Shown here: piece after piece, positions 1-6,937 of the stretch
Numbering within the stretch: the stretch's first letter is position 1
How the letters are laid out: each line of letters opens with the position of its first letter
DNA from: Muribaculaceae bacterium
GTDB taxonomy: Bacteria; Bacteroidota; Bacteroidia; Bacteroidales; Muribaculaceae
Reading direction: 5' to 3'
Assembly: GCA_029052265.1 (NCBI GenBank)
Contig: JAIDJJ010000516.1
Span: forward strand, 1 to 17,652
Length of the DNA: 17,652 bases
Program-made: the position numbers and the translations under genes
The notes under the pieces: generated by a model
The model's database searches: none
Told to the model about the DNA's origin: nothing
What the model saw: only the letters and a program-made list of their open reading frames with translations

Positions 1-2
1 AT

Positions 3-938
3 AAAGCTTTGCACGGTCAAGGAGTTACCCGGGCAGAGGCAGATTGGCTTGCGGCTTTCCCAGATCTGGACATGCTTTGCGATGCCGCCAACGAGGTATG
101 CCGTCATTGGCAAGGAAATGTGGTGGATTCTTGTTCTATAGTCAATGCCAGAAGCGGCAGATGTGGAGAAGACTGCAAATGGTGTGCGCAGGCATCCCGA
201 CATCATACCGGATGCGAGACCTACAATTTTCTTGACGAGGAAGAAGTGCTTCGTGCCGCGAGAGCCAACTGTGATGCCGGTATAAAAAAATTCTCTCTCG
301 TAACCAGCGGGCGTGCTGTCACAAAAGGAGATCTTGAAAAATTTTGTGAAATATTCGGGATGTTGTCAAAATCAACCAATCTGTATCTTTGTGCTTCCAT
401 GGGGCTTTTGGGAGAAGAGGAGATGCAGATGCTTAAAGATGCAGGCGTAAAACGCTATCATTGCAATATGGAGACATCATCAAAGGTGTTTCCCGGATTA
501 TGTTCCACTCATACTCAGGAAGACAAGAAACGAACCATAGCCGCTGCCAAAAAGCGTGGTCTTGAAGTGTGTTCGGGAGGAATAATCGGAATGGGTGAAA
601 GCATGTCAGACCGCATAGATTTCGCATTCGAACTCGCGGCACTTGAGGTTGATTCTGTGCCTGTCAACATTCTCAACCCGATCCCGGGTACCCCGCTTCA
701 GGACACACCGTTGATAAGAGAGGAAGACATTATCCGCACAGTGGCACTGTTCCGTTTTATCATGCCGACAAAATCCATTAGATTTGCAGGTGGCAGGATG
801 CGTCTGAGTCATAAGTCAATGCTGAGGATCATGACAGGAGGTATGAACGGAGTTCTTATGGGAGACATGTTGACCACAGTAAGCAATACAATAGCAGATG
901 ACCGCGTTCTATTCAATGACGCACACCTGATTTTTTGA
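3..938 (+). CDS. bioB: Biotin synthase (radical SAM), 5' end cut by window edge
   Basis: BioB inserts sulfur into dethiobiotin to make biotin, the last step of the pathway, in the cytoplasm. The reading frame is open to the left edge (codons Lys-Ala precede a TTG at 9), and BioB proteins normally have about 10-15 more residues, so the true start lies outside the window. Numbering from the TTG, the radical-SAM motif CGEDCKWC gives Cys52, Cys56 and Cys59. Cys128 (LYLCASMG), Cys188 (VCSGGIIGMGE) and an Arg in SIRFAGGR match residues around the auxiliary cluster of E. coli BioB. The position matching E. coli Cys97 is Ser96 (KKFSLVTSGR), and an additional Cys152 is present (RYHCNMETS). This suggests an anaerobe-type BioB with a different auxiliary cluster. 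The next gene begins two bases after the stop. Family assignment is certain; the cluster type is inference. Confidence 0.97.
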   Translation, partial: KALHGQGVTRAEADWLAAFPDLDMLCDAANEVCRHWQGNVVDSCSIVNARSGRCGEDCKWCAQASRHHTGCETYNFLDEEEVLRAARANCDAGIKKFSLVTSGRAVTKGDLEKFCEIFGMLSKSTNLYLCASMGLLGEEEMQMLKDAGVKRYHCNMETSSKVFPGLCSTHTQEDKKRTIAAAKKRGLEVCSGGIIGMGESMSDRIDFAFELAALEVDSVPVNILNPIPGTPLQDTPLIREEDIIRTVALFRFIMPTKSIRFAGGRMRLSHKSMLRIMTGGMNGVLMGDMLTTVSNTIADDRVLFNDAHLIF

Positions 939-940
939 AA

Positions 941-1495
941 ATGCAAAACATGAACAAGTCAATATATAAATATGCGGCAGAAGCGGGACTACCGGTAGGG
1001 TTGTATCTCACGTTTATGGCTGCATGCCTGTTTATCAATCTGAAGATAGAGTCGTCCACATCCCTTATATTTGTGCTGATGATAGGCTTCCCTATTCTTT
1101 TAGGTTATAAGATGAGGCAAATAGCAGTGAAGGAGCCGTCATACATGAAAGTGTCAGCCCTTTGGCTTGGCGGTATCTATACAGTGATATTCGGATCGCT
1201 TATCTGTGCCCTGTTCTCGGGGATTTATCTTGTATTTATCGACCCAGGGTTTATCAACGCCATGGTGCTAAATGCAGTAAACTCGCTTGAAGAGTCGCCG
1301 ATGGCATTCGAATATTCATCAACCATCTCCCTTATGAGGGATGCTGTCGATGCACACCTGTTGCCCACCGGGATGGAGTTTGTGAGCACGATGGGATGGC
1401 TCACATGTTTCTTCGGGTCTATTCTGTCGTTGATTCTTTCCCTTATCATTGTGAAGACAGGGGCGCGCCGCAAAAAGTTGATAATGGAAAATTAG
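941..1495 (+). CDS. DUF4199-like integral membrane protein
   Basis: This protein of about 184 residues has four likely membrane segments: PVGLYLTFMAACLFI, SLIFVLMIGFPILLG, LGGIYTVIFGSLICALFSG and, near the C-terminus, FFGSILSLILSLIIV. It ends in a basic tail (KTGARRKK). The layout and sequence style match the DUF4199 family, which is common in Bacteroidota and has no established function. The ATG at 941, two bases after the bioB stop, is taken as the start. An ATG at 950 and a TTG at 935 are possible alternatives, and no Shine-Dalgarno sequence decides between them. DUF4199 genes often precede a family 2 glycosyltransferase, as here, which hints at a role in the envelope. Family call is from memory of the pattern; function unknown. 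Confidence 0.8.
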   Translation: MQNMNKSIYKYAAEAGLPVGLYLTFMAACLFINLKIESSTSLIFVLMIGFPILLGYKMRQIAVKEPSYMKVSALWLGGIYTVIFGSLICALFSGIYLVFIDPGFINAMVLNAVNSLEESPMAFEYSSTISLMRDAVDAHLLPTGMEFVSTMGWLTCFFGSILSLILSLIIVKTGARRKKLIMEN

Positions 1496-1523
1496 AAAAT
1501 CACTCTTTGATACTTCAAGATCA

Positions 1524-1531
1524 TATGTTTG
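1524..1531 (+). promoter_or_regulatory. Possible -7 promoter box before the glycosyltransferase
   Basis: TATGTTTG matches the Bacteroidales -7 consensus TAnnTTTG and lies 32 bases before the glycosyltransferase ATG. A TTTG at 1506-1509 is only 14 bases upstream, shorter than the usual 19-21, so the -33 element is poor. A perfect 10-base palindrome (AACAGCTGTT, 1541-1550) lies between the box and the start codon. Weak evidence. Confidence 0.3.
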
Positions 1532-1562
1532 CTGATTTTTAACAGCTGTTCACCTACAAAAA

Positions 1563-2513
1563 ATGGATATATCAGTAGTCATACCCTTATACAACGAGGA
1601 AGAATCGCTTCCAGAGCTGGCAGCATGGATAGAGCGGGTTATGGATGCCAACGGATTCACATACGAGATACTTTTTATCGATGACGGTTCAACCGACAGG
1701 TCGATGGACGTGATCCATACACTTGCAGAAAGGAATGAGAACATACATGCCGTTTCTTTTTCCCGCAATTATGGAAAATCCCCGGCATTGAATGTGGGTT
1801 TCCGCAGAGCCAAAGGGGATGTGGTCATTACCATGGATGCCGACCTACAGGACAGTCCCGATGAGATTCCGGAGCTTTACCGGATGATAACCGAAGATGG
1901 TTACGATCTTGTTTCGGGATGGAAGAAGAAGCGTTACGATCCGCTTTCTAAAACCATACCGACAAAGCTTTTCAATGCAACAGCCAGAAAAGTCAGCGGG
2001 ATCCATAATCTACACGATTTCAATTGCGGACTTAAGGCATACCGTAAAGCCGTAGTAAAGCATATAGAGGTGTATGGCGACATGCATCGTTATATACCAT
2101 ATCTTGCCAAAAATGCCGGCTACCGTAAAATAGGGGAGAAGGCTGTGCACCATCAGGCACGTAAGTACGGTCATACGAAATTCGGTCTTGACCGGTTTAT
2201 CAATGGTTATCTTGATCTTGGCACGCTGTGGTTTCAGTCGAAATTCGGAGTTAAGCCGATGCATATTTTCGGCTTGCTTGGTTCTTTGATGTTTCTGATA
2301 GGTTTTGTTGCCGTGACAGTTGTGCTGATATTGAAAATAATAAGTATGAACAGCGATTCCTATTATTTTTACGTCACCAATTCGGTATATTTTTATCTTT
2401 CATTGGCAGCGATGATAATGGGACTTCAGTTTTTCCTTGCCGGTTTCATAGGAGAGCTTATCACGCGCAATTCCCCCGAGCGAAACAATTACCTTATATC
2501 AGAGGAATTTTAA
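1563..2513 (+). CDS. Family 2 glycosyltransferase, polyprenyl-phosphate sugar type (GtrB/ArnC/DPM1-like)
   Basis: Expected to transfer a sugar from a nucleotide sugar to a polyprenyl phosphate carrier at the inner face of the cytoplasmic membrane. The 316-residue protein starts with the GT-A fold signature (MDISVVIPLYNEEESLPEL), followed by FIDDGSTD at about residues 39-46 and the metal-binding DADLQD motif near 93-98. The conserved FNCGLKAYRKAVV stretch lies near 155-167. Two strong C-terminal membrane segments (MHIFGLLGSLMFLIGFVAV and FYLSLAAMIMGLQFFLAGF) give the topology typical of GtrB, ArnC and bacterial dolichol-phosphate-mannose synthase relatives. The stop overlaps the next start (TAATG, 2511-2515), so translation of the lipoprotein gene is probably coupled. 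Donor and acceptor cannot be read from sequence. Confidence 0.92.
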   Translation: MDISVVIPLYNEEESLPELAAWIERVMDANGFTYEILFIDDGSTDRSMDVIHTLAERNENIHAVSFSRNYGKSPALNVGFRRAKGDVVITMDADLQDSPDEIPELYRMITEDGYDLVSGWKKKRYDPLSKTIPTKLFNATARKVSGIHNLHDFNCGLKAYRKAVVKHIEVYGDMHRYIPYLAKNAGYRKIGEKAVHHQARKYGHTKFGLDRFINGYLDLGTLWFQSKFGVKPMHIFGLLGSLMFLIGFVAVTVVLILKIISMNSDSYYFYVTNSVYFYLSLAAMIMGLQFFLAGFIGELITRNSPERNNYLISEEF

Positions 2514-3040
2514 TGTGTAGAACGATAAAACTTAACAGACTTATACCCTCGGCGGTCATGGCGGCGTTCATTCTGTCTGCGTCATGCTCGAGTGATGAAT
2601 GTCTTGACAATAAAAACTCCCTGCCGCTTGCCGGATTCTACAGTTCTGCGGAATTGCCACAGCAGATCAGCATAGATTCCGTATCTATCTACGGTATCGG
2701 CGCTCCGGGAGACAGTGTGCTCCATGACTCAGTAAAAGGACTTTCACAGTCGTACCTTCCTTTCCGTATAGATGAAGGAGAGACAAAATATGTCATAAAG
2801 TATCTTTCGGGCTTACTTGGCAGATACGGCATATCCGACACAATCACATTTCGTTACGAGATACAGCCATGGTTTGTGTCGGCAGCCTGCGGGGCGGTAT
2901 ATTATTACAACATGGACACTATCCTCACCACCCACTATGTGATAGATTCCGTGACATGTCCTACAGGGAGGATCACAAATGTAAGTACAGAAAACCTCCG
3001 GATATATTTTCGGGTTTCGTCAGAAGAAGAGGAACAATAA
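2513..3040 (+). CDS. Small lipoprotein, DUF6452-like
   Basis: A 175-residue protein with a basic N-terminus and hydrophobic stretch (LIPSAVMAAFILSASC) ending in a lipobox-like SASC, so it is probably a lipoprotein anchored at about Cys25. Two further cysteines lie in the mature part (SAACGAVYYY and DSVTCPTGR) and might form a disulfide. The start overlaps the preceding stop by one base and the stop is two bases before the next start, so the three genes almost certainly share one transcript. I recognise the pattern as the DUF6452 family, which in Bacteroidales sits beside DUF6048 proteins. No function is established that I know of. Confidence 0.82.
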   Translation: MCRTIKLNRLIPSAVMAAFILSASCSSDECLDNKNSLPLAGFYSSAELPQQISIDSVSIYGIGAPGDSVLHDSVKGLSQSYLPFRIDEGETKYVIKYLSGLLGRYGISDTITFRYEIQPWFVSAACGAVYYYNMDTILTTHYVIDSVTCPTGRITNVSTENLRIYFRVSSEEEEQ

Positions 3041-3042
3041 TA

Positions 3043-3963
3043 ATGATAAAGGTCTTTAAAACAGTAGTACTGCCCATTTTTGTGTGTTTGCTGTCATCTT
3101 TTCCGGCAATAGCCCAGAAGAAGATCACGCCGGTAGACAACGATCCCACGAAACCGCGTCAGCCTGTGCTCCATTATTACGACAAGCACGGAAATCCACT
3201 TGACGAACCGGTGCTTTTCCTTGCAGATCTTGACACTGTGACAAAAGTCAAGTCTGGTCCCGTTTATCCCTTGCTGCATTCAGTCAGTGTAGGTGCGAAT
3301 TTTTTTGACGGCGTTATGCTTCTTGTCGGTCAGAAACATGCCAGTTTTGATCTTTGGGCTTCGCTTTCGTTGCACAATTGGTTTGAGCCGGTAGTGGAAA
3401 TGGGAATCGGGTTTGCCGACAATCATCCTGAAGACGGAAATTTTCACTATAAAGGAAAGCCTTCGTTTTATGGAAAAATAGGTATTAACTATAATTTTTT
3501 ATATAAGAGTGATCCTGCTTATCAGGTATATTTCGGGTTAAGGGGAGGATTCACATCATTCCGATATGATATCACAGACATCACGATCAACTCTTCATAT
3601 TGGGATCAGACCGACAAATTTTCCATTGTCGGTCAGAAAGCTCATGCAATCTACGGGGAAGTGGTTGGTGGAATAAAAGTGAATCTTTGGAAAAATCTTT
3701 CCATGGGATGGAGCGCAAGATATAAGATTAAAGGGAAAGTAAGCAAAGCCGGCAACTCGACCCCATGGTTTATACCAGGATATGGCACGACCCCACTTAG
3801 CGCCACATTTTCCCTGATATATACAATCCCGATCAATAGCAATAAAAAAGAGAAAGAGATACCGGAGTCGGAAAAAACCACGCTGCCTGTAGGAGATGAT
3901 GTCTCCGGGGACGCATCAGTAGTTTCATCACCGGGTGAAATTCAATCTCCGGATGAGGAATAA
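3043..3963 (+). CDS. DUF6048-like predicted outer-membrane beta-barrel protein
   Basis: A 306-residue secreted protein. The chosen ATG at 3043 begins a clear signal peptide (MIKVFKTVVLPIFVCLLSSF, cleavage near AIAQ/KK) and lies two bases after the lipoprotein stop. A longer reading from 2869 would run back into that gene and lacks a signal peptide, so it is rejected. After a polar linker, alternating strands such as FYGKIGINYNFLY, YQVYFGLRGGFTSFRYDI, YGEVVGGIKVNLW and TFSLIYTIPI look like a small beta barrel. The C-terminal 35 residues are acidic and low in complexity (EKEIPESEK and a Glu-Glu end). Pairing with the lipoprotein suggests a two-part envelope unit. Function unknown. Confidence 0.82.
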   Translation: MIKVFKTVVLPIFVCLLSSFPAIAQKKITPVDNDPTKPRQPVLHYYDKHGNPLDEPVLFLADLDTVTKVKSGPVYPLLHSVSVGANFFDGVMLLVGQKHASFDLWASLSLHNWFEPVVEMGIGFADNHPEDGNFHYKGKPSFYGKIGINYNFLYKSDPAYQVYFGLRGGFTSFRYDITDITINSSYWDQTDKFSIVGQKAHAIYGEVVGGIKVNLWKNLSMGWSARYKIKGKVSKAGNSTPWFIPGYGTTPLSATFSLIYTIPINSNKKEKEIPESEKTTLPVGDDVSGDASVVSSPGEIQSPDEE

Positions 3964-3993
3964 AAAACGCATCCCTGTTCTGAGATGCGTTTT
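3964..3993. terminator. Bidirectional rho-independent terminator
   Basis: Perfect 10-bp stem: AAAACGCATC (3964-3973) pairs with GATGCGTTTT (3984-3993) around a 10-base loop. Read on + it ends the bioB-to-DUF6048 group with TTTT. Read on - it is followed by a run of U from the A-stretch at 3962-3967 and ends the oxalate operon, whose last stop is at 4030. Confidence 0.85.
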
Positions 3994-4029
3994 AAAGAAG
4001 TATTTTTTAATAAGAGAAATATGGAGGTG

Positions 4030-5037
4030 TCATACGACGGCAGTGTGAAGAAACAGGTCAGTAATCCATATCCACAGCGGGCAGAAGCCTATGAAAAGTA
4101 TGACGGATAAAGTCAGAGATGACGTCCCGGTAGCTACATAGGTGTTGTATTCATCCGCAATGATAATTCCGGAAAATGCAGGCGGAAGAGCACCGGCAAC
4201 CACGAGCATTTTAAGGTTAAGCGGATCCATGTGGAAAATAAGTCCGAGGGCGAGAAGCACGGCAGGCATTACCACCATTTTCAAGATCGATCCGAGAATG
4301 GCTTGCCAGTTGATATCCACTTTTATAGATGAGAGGGTGATCCCGGCAGAGAATACAGCAAGCGATGCGTTGGCGCCCTTGATAAGGTCGAATGATGGGC
4401 TTGCCCATTTTGGCCATGGAATACCTACAAGCACCCATATTACAGCCAATATCGGAGCCCATGCCACGGGTTGTTCAAGGGCATGAATCACGGGTAGCCA
4501 TGCGCTCGGACGTTTCTTCTTTGTCAAGCCGACACTCCCGGAAGAGGAAACGCTTGCCGCCAGTTCCTGCTTTTCAAGGGAAGCATTCATCAGCGAAAGT
4601 CCCACAGGTATCCCGACTGCATTCACGACAATACTCACGATAGCGACAACCAGCGCAACGCTCGGGGTAGTTCCGAAAATCGGTTCCAGCACGGCGAAAC
4701 CAAGAAACCCTATGGTAGGGGATCCGCTGATGAGGGCAGAAACCGCTGCGTCCGCTCCCGTGTTTTTCTTAAATAGTTTAAATACATAATATACGAGCAT
4801 AAAGCAGAACATGATCCCGACAAGCGATATCAGGGAAAGCTTTATGTCTTTAGCCAACATTTCTCGTGTAGACTGCACGATCGAGACAAAAAGGGCTGCA
4901 GGTAACGCATAATCCAGAACTACCTTGTTGAATTTTTTTGAATCGTCGCCGTTGAAAATCCCCTTTTTCCCGGAAATATAACCTGCCAGCATCACTACAA
5001 TGATCGGGACAATGGCATAAAGGATTATGTGTTCCAT
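4030..5037 (-). CDS. AEC-family transporter, candidate oxalate/formate carrier (YfdV-like position)
   Basis: A 335-residue membrane protein of the auxin efflux carrier (AEC) family, with about ten membrane segments in two halves: roughly residues 2-22, 38-57, 67-89, 100-120 and 124-150, then 190-206, 223-238, 248-268, 275-295 and 303-328. A polar loop (about 151-187, containing KKKRPSAW) separates the halves, as in AEC proteins. The start is ATG at 5037 (MEHIILYAIVPII). A longer reading to 5124 would translate the hairpin arm between the genes and adds a polar segment, so it is rejected. It lies downstream of oxc on the same strand, as yfdV lies downstream of yfdU in E. coli. Other members carry malonate, malate and similar acids, so import of oxalate, perhaps with formate exchange, is a reasonable inference. 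No OxlT-type MFS carrier is present in the window. Confidence 0.9.
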   Translation of the reverse strand: MEHIILYAIVPIIVVMLAGYISGKKGIFNGDDSKKFNKVVLDYALPAALFVSIVQSTREMLAKDIKLSLISLVGIMFCFMLVYYVFKLFKKNTGADAAVSALISGSPTIGFLGFAVLEPIFGTTPSVALVVAIVSIVVNAVGIPVGLSLMNASLEKQELAASVSSSGSVGLTKKKRPSAWLPVIHALEQPVAWAPILAVIWVLVGIPWPKWASPSFDLIKGANASLAVFSAGITLSSIKVDINWQAILGSILKMVVMPAVLLALGLIFHMDPLNLKMLVVAGALPPAFSGIIIADEYNTYVATGTSSLTLSVILFIGFCPLWIWITDLFLHTAVV

Positions 5038-5068
5038 AAAGATGATTTTATAATGGTTGAAAAGCATA

Positions 5069-5125
5069 TTTGAATCATGAAATCGGGAAGTCTTTGATAT
5101 CGGCTTCCCGATTTCATGATTCAAA
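5069..5125 (-). promoter_or_regulatory. Perfect 22-bp hairpin in the oxc-transporter gap
   Basis: Positions 5069-5090 are exactly complementary to 5104-5125, around a 13-base loop. The structure fills most of the 105-base gap between oxc and the transporter. On the transcribed strand the stem is not followed by a U-tract, so it is not a standard terminator. It may be an RNA processing or stability element, or a partial terminator that lowers transporter expression relative to the enzymes. Its effect is inferred; the pairing is seen directly. Confidence 0.75.
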
Positions 5126-5142
5126 ACAGGATAAATATAATA

Positions 5143-6894
5143 TCAGACAGTAATAGACTGTAGCGGTGCCGGATTCAGATACCCGATATGTCCGGATTCC
5201 TTGCCGGAATCAGCGGCAAGCTGCACGTCGATGAGCGCCGGCTTTTTGCTTGCGATAGCAGCCTTAAGGGCTTCGGAAAGTTCTTCCGGCTTCTGCACAT
5301 AATAGGTGACGGCTCCAAACGCATCACCGAGTTTATCGTATCTCGCGCGAATGTCAAGGGTTGTAGGTGCCGGATCAGAAGTCTTGTCCATAGGTTCCCC
5401 GATACCGTTGTAGATGCCTCCGTTGTTGAAGATAACCACAGTGACCGGAAGATTAAACCTGCAAATTGTGGAGAAGTCCATTCCTGAGAATCCGAATGCC
5501 GAATCACCTTCGATTGCCACGACCGATTTGCCTGTGGCTACAGCCGCACCGATAGCAGACCCCATTCCCATTCCCATGATTGCCCATGTGGCGCAATCCA
5601 CGCGGTGGCGGGGAAGCGACATGTTGATGGCATCTCGGGTATCGTCAAGAGTGTTTGCACCTTCGTTGACGAGAATTACGTCAGGGTTTGATTCGAGGAT
5701 CGGTTTGATTACCCCGAGAGCAGTCCAATGATGCATCGGCATCAGATCCTTGGCTTCGCTGATGCGTGCGGCAAATTTCACATTCTTCACTTTCGTTTCC
5801 TCCTGAATCGACGCAACCCAAGCAGGATCCGCGCTCATTCCCTTTCCTTCAAGTGAGGAAATGATGGCATCGAGCGAAAGGTTCATGTCTCCGACAACCG
5901 GAGCGGCTATAGGCACATTCACGTCTATTTCCTGAGGCTCCACGTCAAGCTGTATAAACTTCATATCAGGATTCCATTTCCCTTTTCCGAAAGAAAGCAT
6001 CCAGTTGAGCCGGGCGCCTATGACCATCACAACATCTGCCTTTTCCATAATTGTAGAGCGGCAGGAAAGAGCGCTCAACGGTCCGTCATCAGGTAGAAGC
6101 CCTTTTGCCATTGACATAGGAAGATACGGGATGTTGTATTTTTCGACAAGAGTCTTGATCTTGTCGTCGATTTTTGCATAAGCCGCACCCTTCCCAAGAA
6201 GGATAGCGGGATGCTTTGCGGAGGTCAGTATCTCAACCGCACGGTCAACAGAAGCTTGATTAGGAGCCACAGGAGAATAAACGTCAACCGGAGTGTAGAA
6301 CAATTTGTCGGCATCCTCGCGGTTCATTATTTCTCCAAGGGCGGGAGTGGTCATGTCGATATATACACCTCCGGGACGTCCGGACACAGCGGCTCGGTAA
6401 GCCCGGTAGACAGCAGACGGGATATCCTTGGCATATGTACACCTGAAAACCGCCTTTACAAGAGGTTTTGCCGTGTTAAACTGGTCAAGCTGTTCATATG
6501 TGCCCATATTCATGTCGACCATGGCCGTATCGCTCGCACCGGAGATCTGGATCATAGGGTAGCAGTTGACAGTGGCATTGGCAGTAGCGGTCAGACCGTT
6601 CATAAATCCGAGAGAGGACACGGTCATAAGCACTCCGGGTTTTCCGGTTAGATATCCTTCAGTGGCAGCCGCCATTCCCGCCTGTTGCTCGTGGCGGAAT
6701 CCAACGAACCGTATCCCTTCTCCTTGGATGAGGTATGCCGCCTCAGTGATAGGGATGCCCACAAGTCCGTAGACATTCATTATCCCTACGTTTTTAAGAG
6801 CTTTTGCAAGTATATACATGCCTGTCACCTGTTCCGGGAAATGAGGTCCGGTTTTTGACTGACAGCCGCATGTCGGTTTTGTCTGTGATTCCAT
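5143..6894 (-). CDS. oxc: Oxalyl-CoA decarboxylase
   Basis: A thiamine-diphosphate enzyme that converts oxalyl-CoA to formyl-CoA and CO2, the second step of oxalate breakdown, in the cytoplasm. At 583 residues it is slightly longer than the Oxalobacter formigenes enzyme (568). Visible features: GLVGIPIT near 43-50; the cofactor-activating Glu69 in FRHEQQAG; the Tyr133-Glu134 pair (GTYEQLDQ) matching Tyr120-Glu121 of O. formigenes; LLGKGAAYA near 232-240; the ThDP/Mg motif from GDS (463-465) to NN (490-491); Tyr495 (GGIYNG) and Ser567 (KESGHIGYLN), matching Tyr483 and Ser553. The N-terminal 20 residues are extra and carry Cys9-Gly-Cys11. It starts 43 bases after the frc stop and must be co-transcribed with it. 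The many oxalyl-CoA-specific residues make a general acetolactate synthase-type enzyme unlikely. Confidence 0.97.
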   Translation of the reverse strand: MESQTKPTCGCQSKTGPHFPEQVTGMYILAKALKNVGIMNVYGLVGIPITEAAYLIQGEGIRFVGFRHEQQAGMAAATEGYLTGKPGVLMTVSSLGFMNGLTATANATVNCYPMIQISGASDTAMVDMNMGTYEQLDQFNTAKPLVKAVFRCTYAKDIPSAVYRAYRAAVSGRPGGVYIDMTTPALGEIMNREDADKLFYTPVDVYSPVAPNQASVDRAVEILTSAKHPAILLGKGAAYAKIDDKIKTLVEKYNIPYLPMSMAKGLLPDDGPLSALSCRSTIMEKADVVMVIGARLNWMLSFGKGKWNPDMKFIQLDVEPQEIDVNVPIAAPVVGDMNLSLDAIISSLEGKGMSADPAWVASIQEETKVKNVKFAARISEAKDLMPMHHWTALGVIKPILESNPDVILVNEGANTLDDTRDAINMSLPRHRVDCATWAIMGMGMGSAIGAAVATGKSVVAIEGDSAFGFSGMDFSTICRFNLPVTVVIFNNGGIYNGIGEPMDKTSDPAPTTLDIRARYDKLGDAFGAVTYYVQKPEELSEALKAAIASKKPALIDVQLAADSGKESGHIGYLNPAPLQSITV

Positions 6895-6937
6895 TTTTTA
6901 ATAATATTAAAAGAGTGGATATAAGAGAACTGATGGA

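Noticed and set aside
2869..3042. Upstream extension of the DUF6048-like reading
   Set aside because: It overlaps the lipoprotein gene in another frame and lacks a signal peptide. The ATG at 3043 gives a clean one.
5038..5124. N-terminal extension of the AEC transporter reading
   Set aside because: It translates an arm of the 22-bp hairpin, is polar, and precedes a normal membrane-protein start at 5037.
6211..6651. 146-codon open frame opposite oxc
   Set aside because: It lies wholly antisense to a certain gene, and its His- and Arg-rich translation resembles no protein family.
6896..6912. AT-only inverted repeat between oxc and frc
   Set aside because: Seven AT pairs with a three-base centre in an AT-rich gap; expected by chance and too weak to call a control element.
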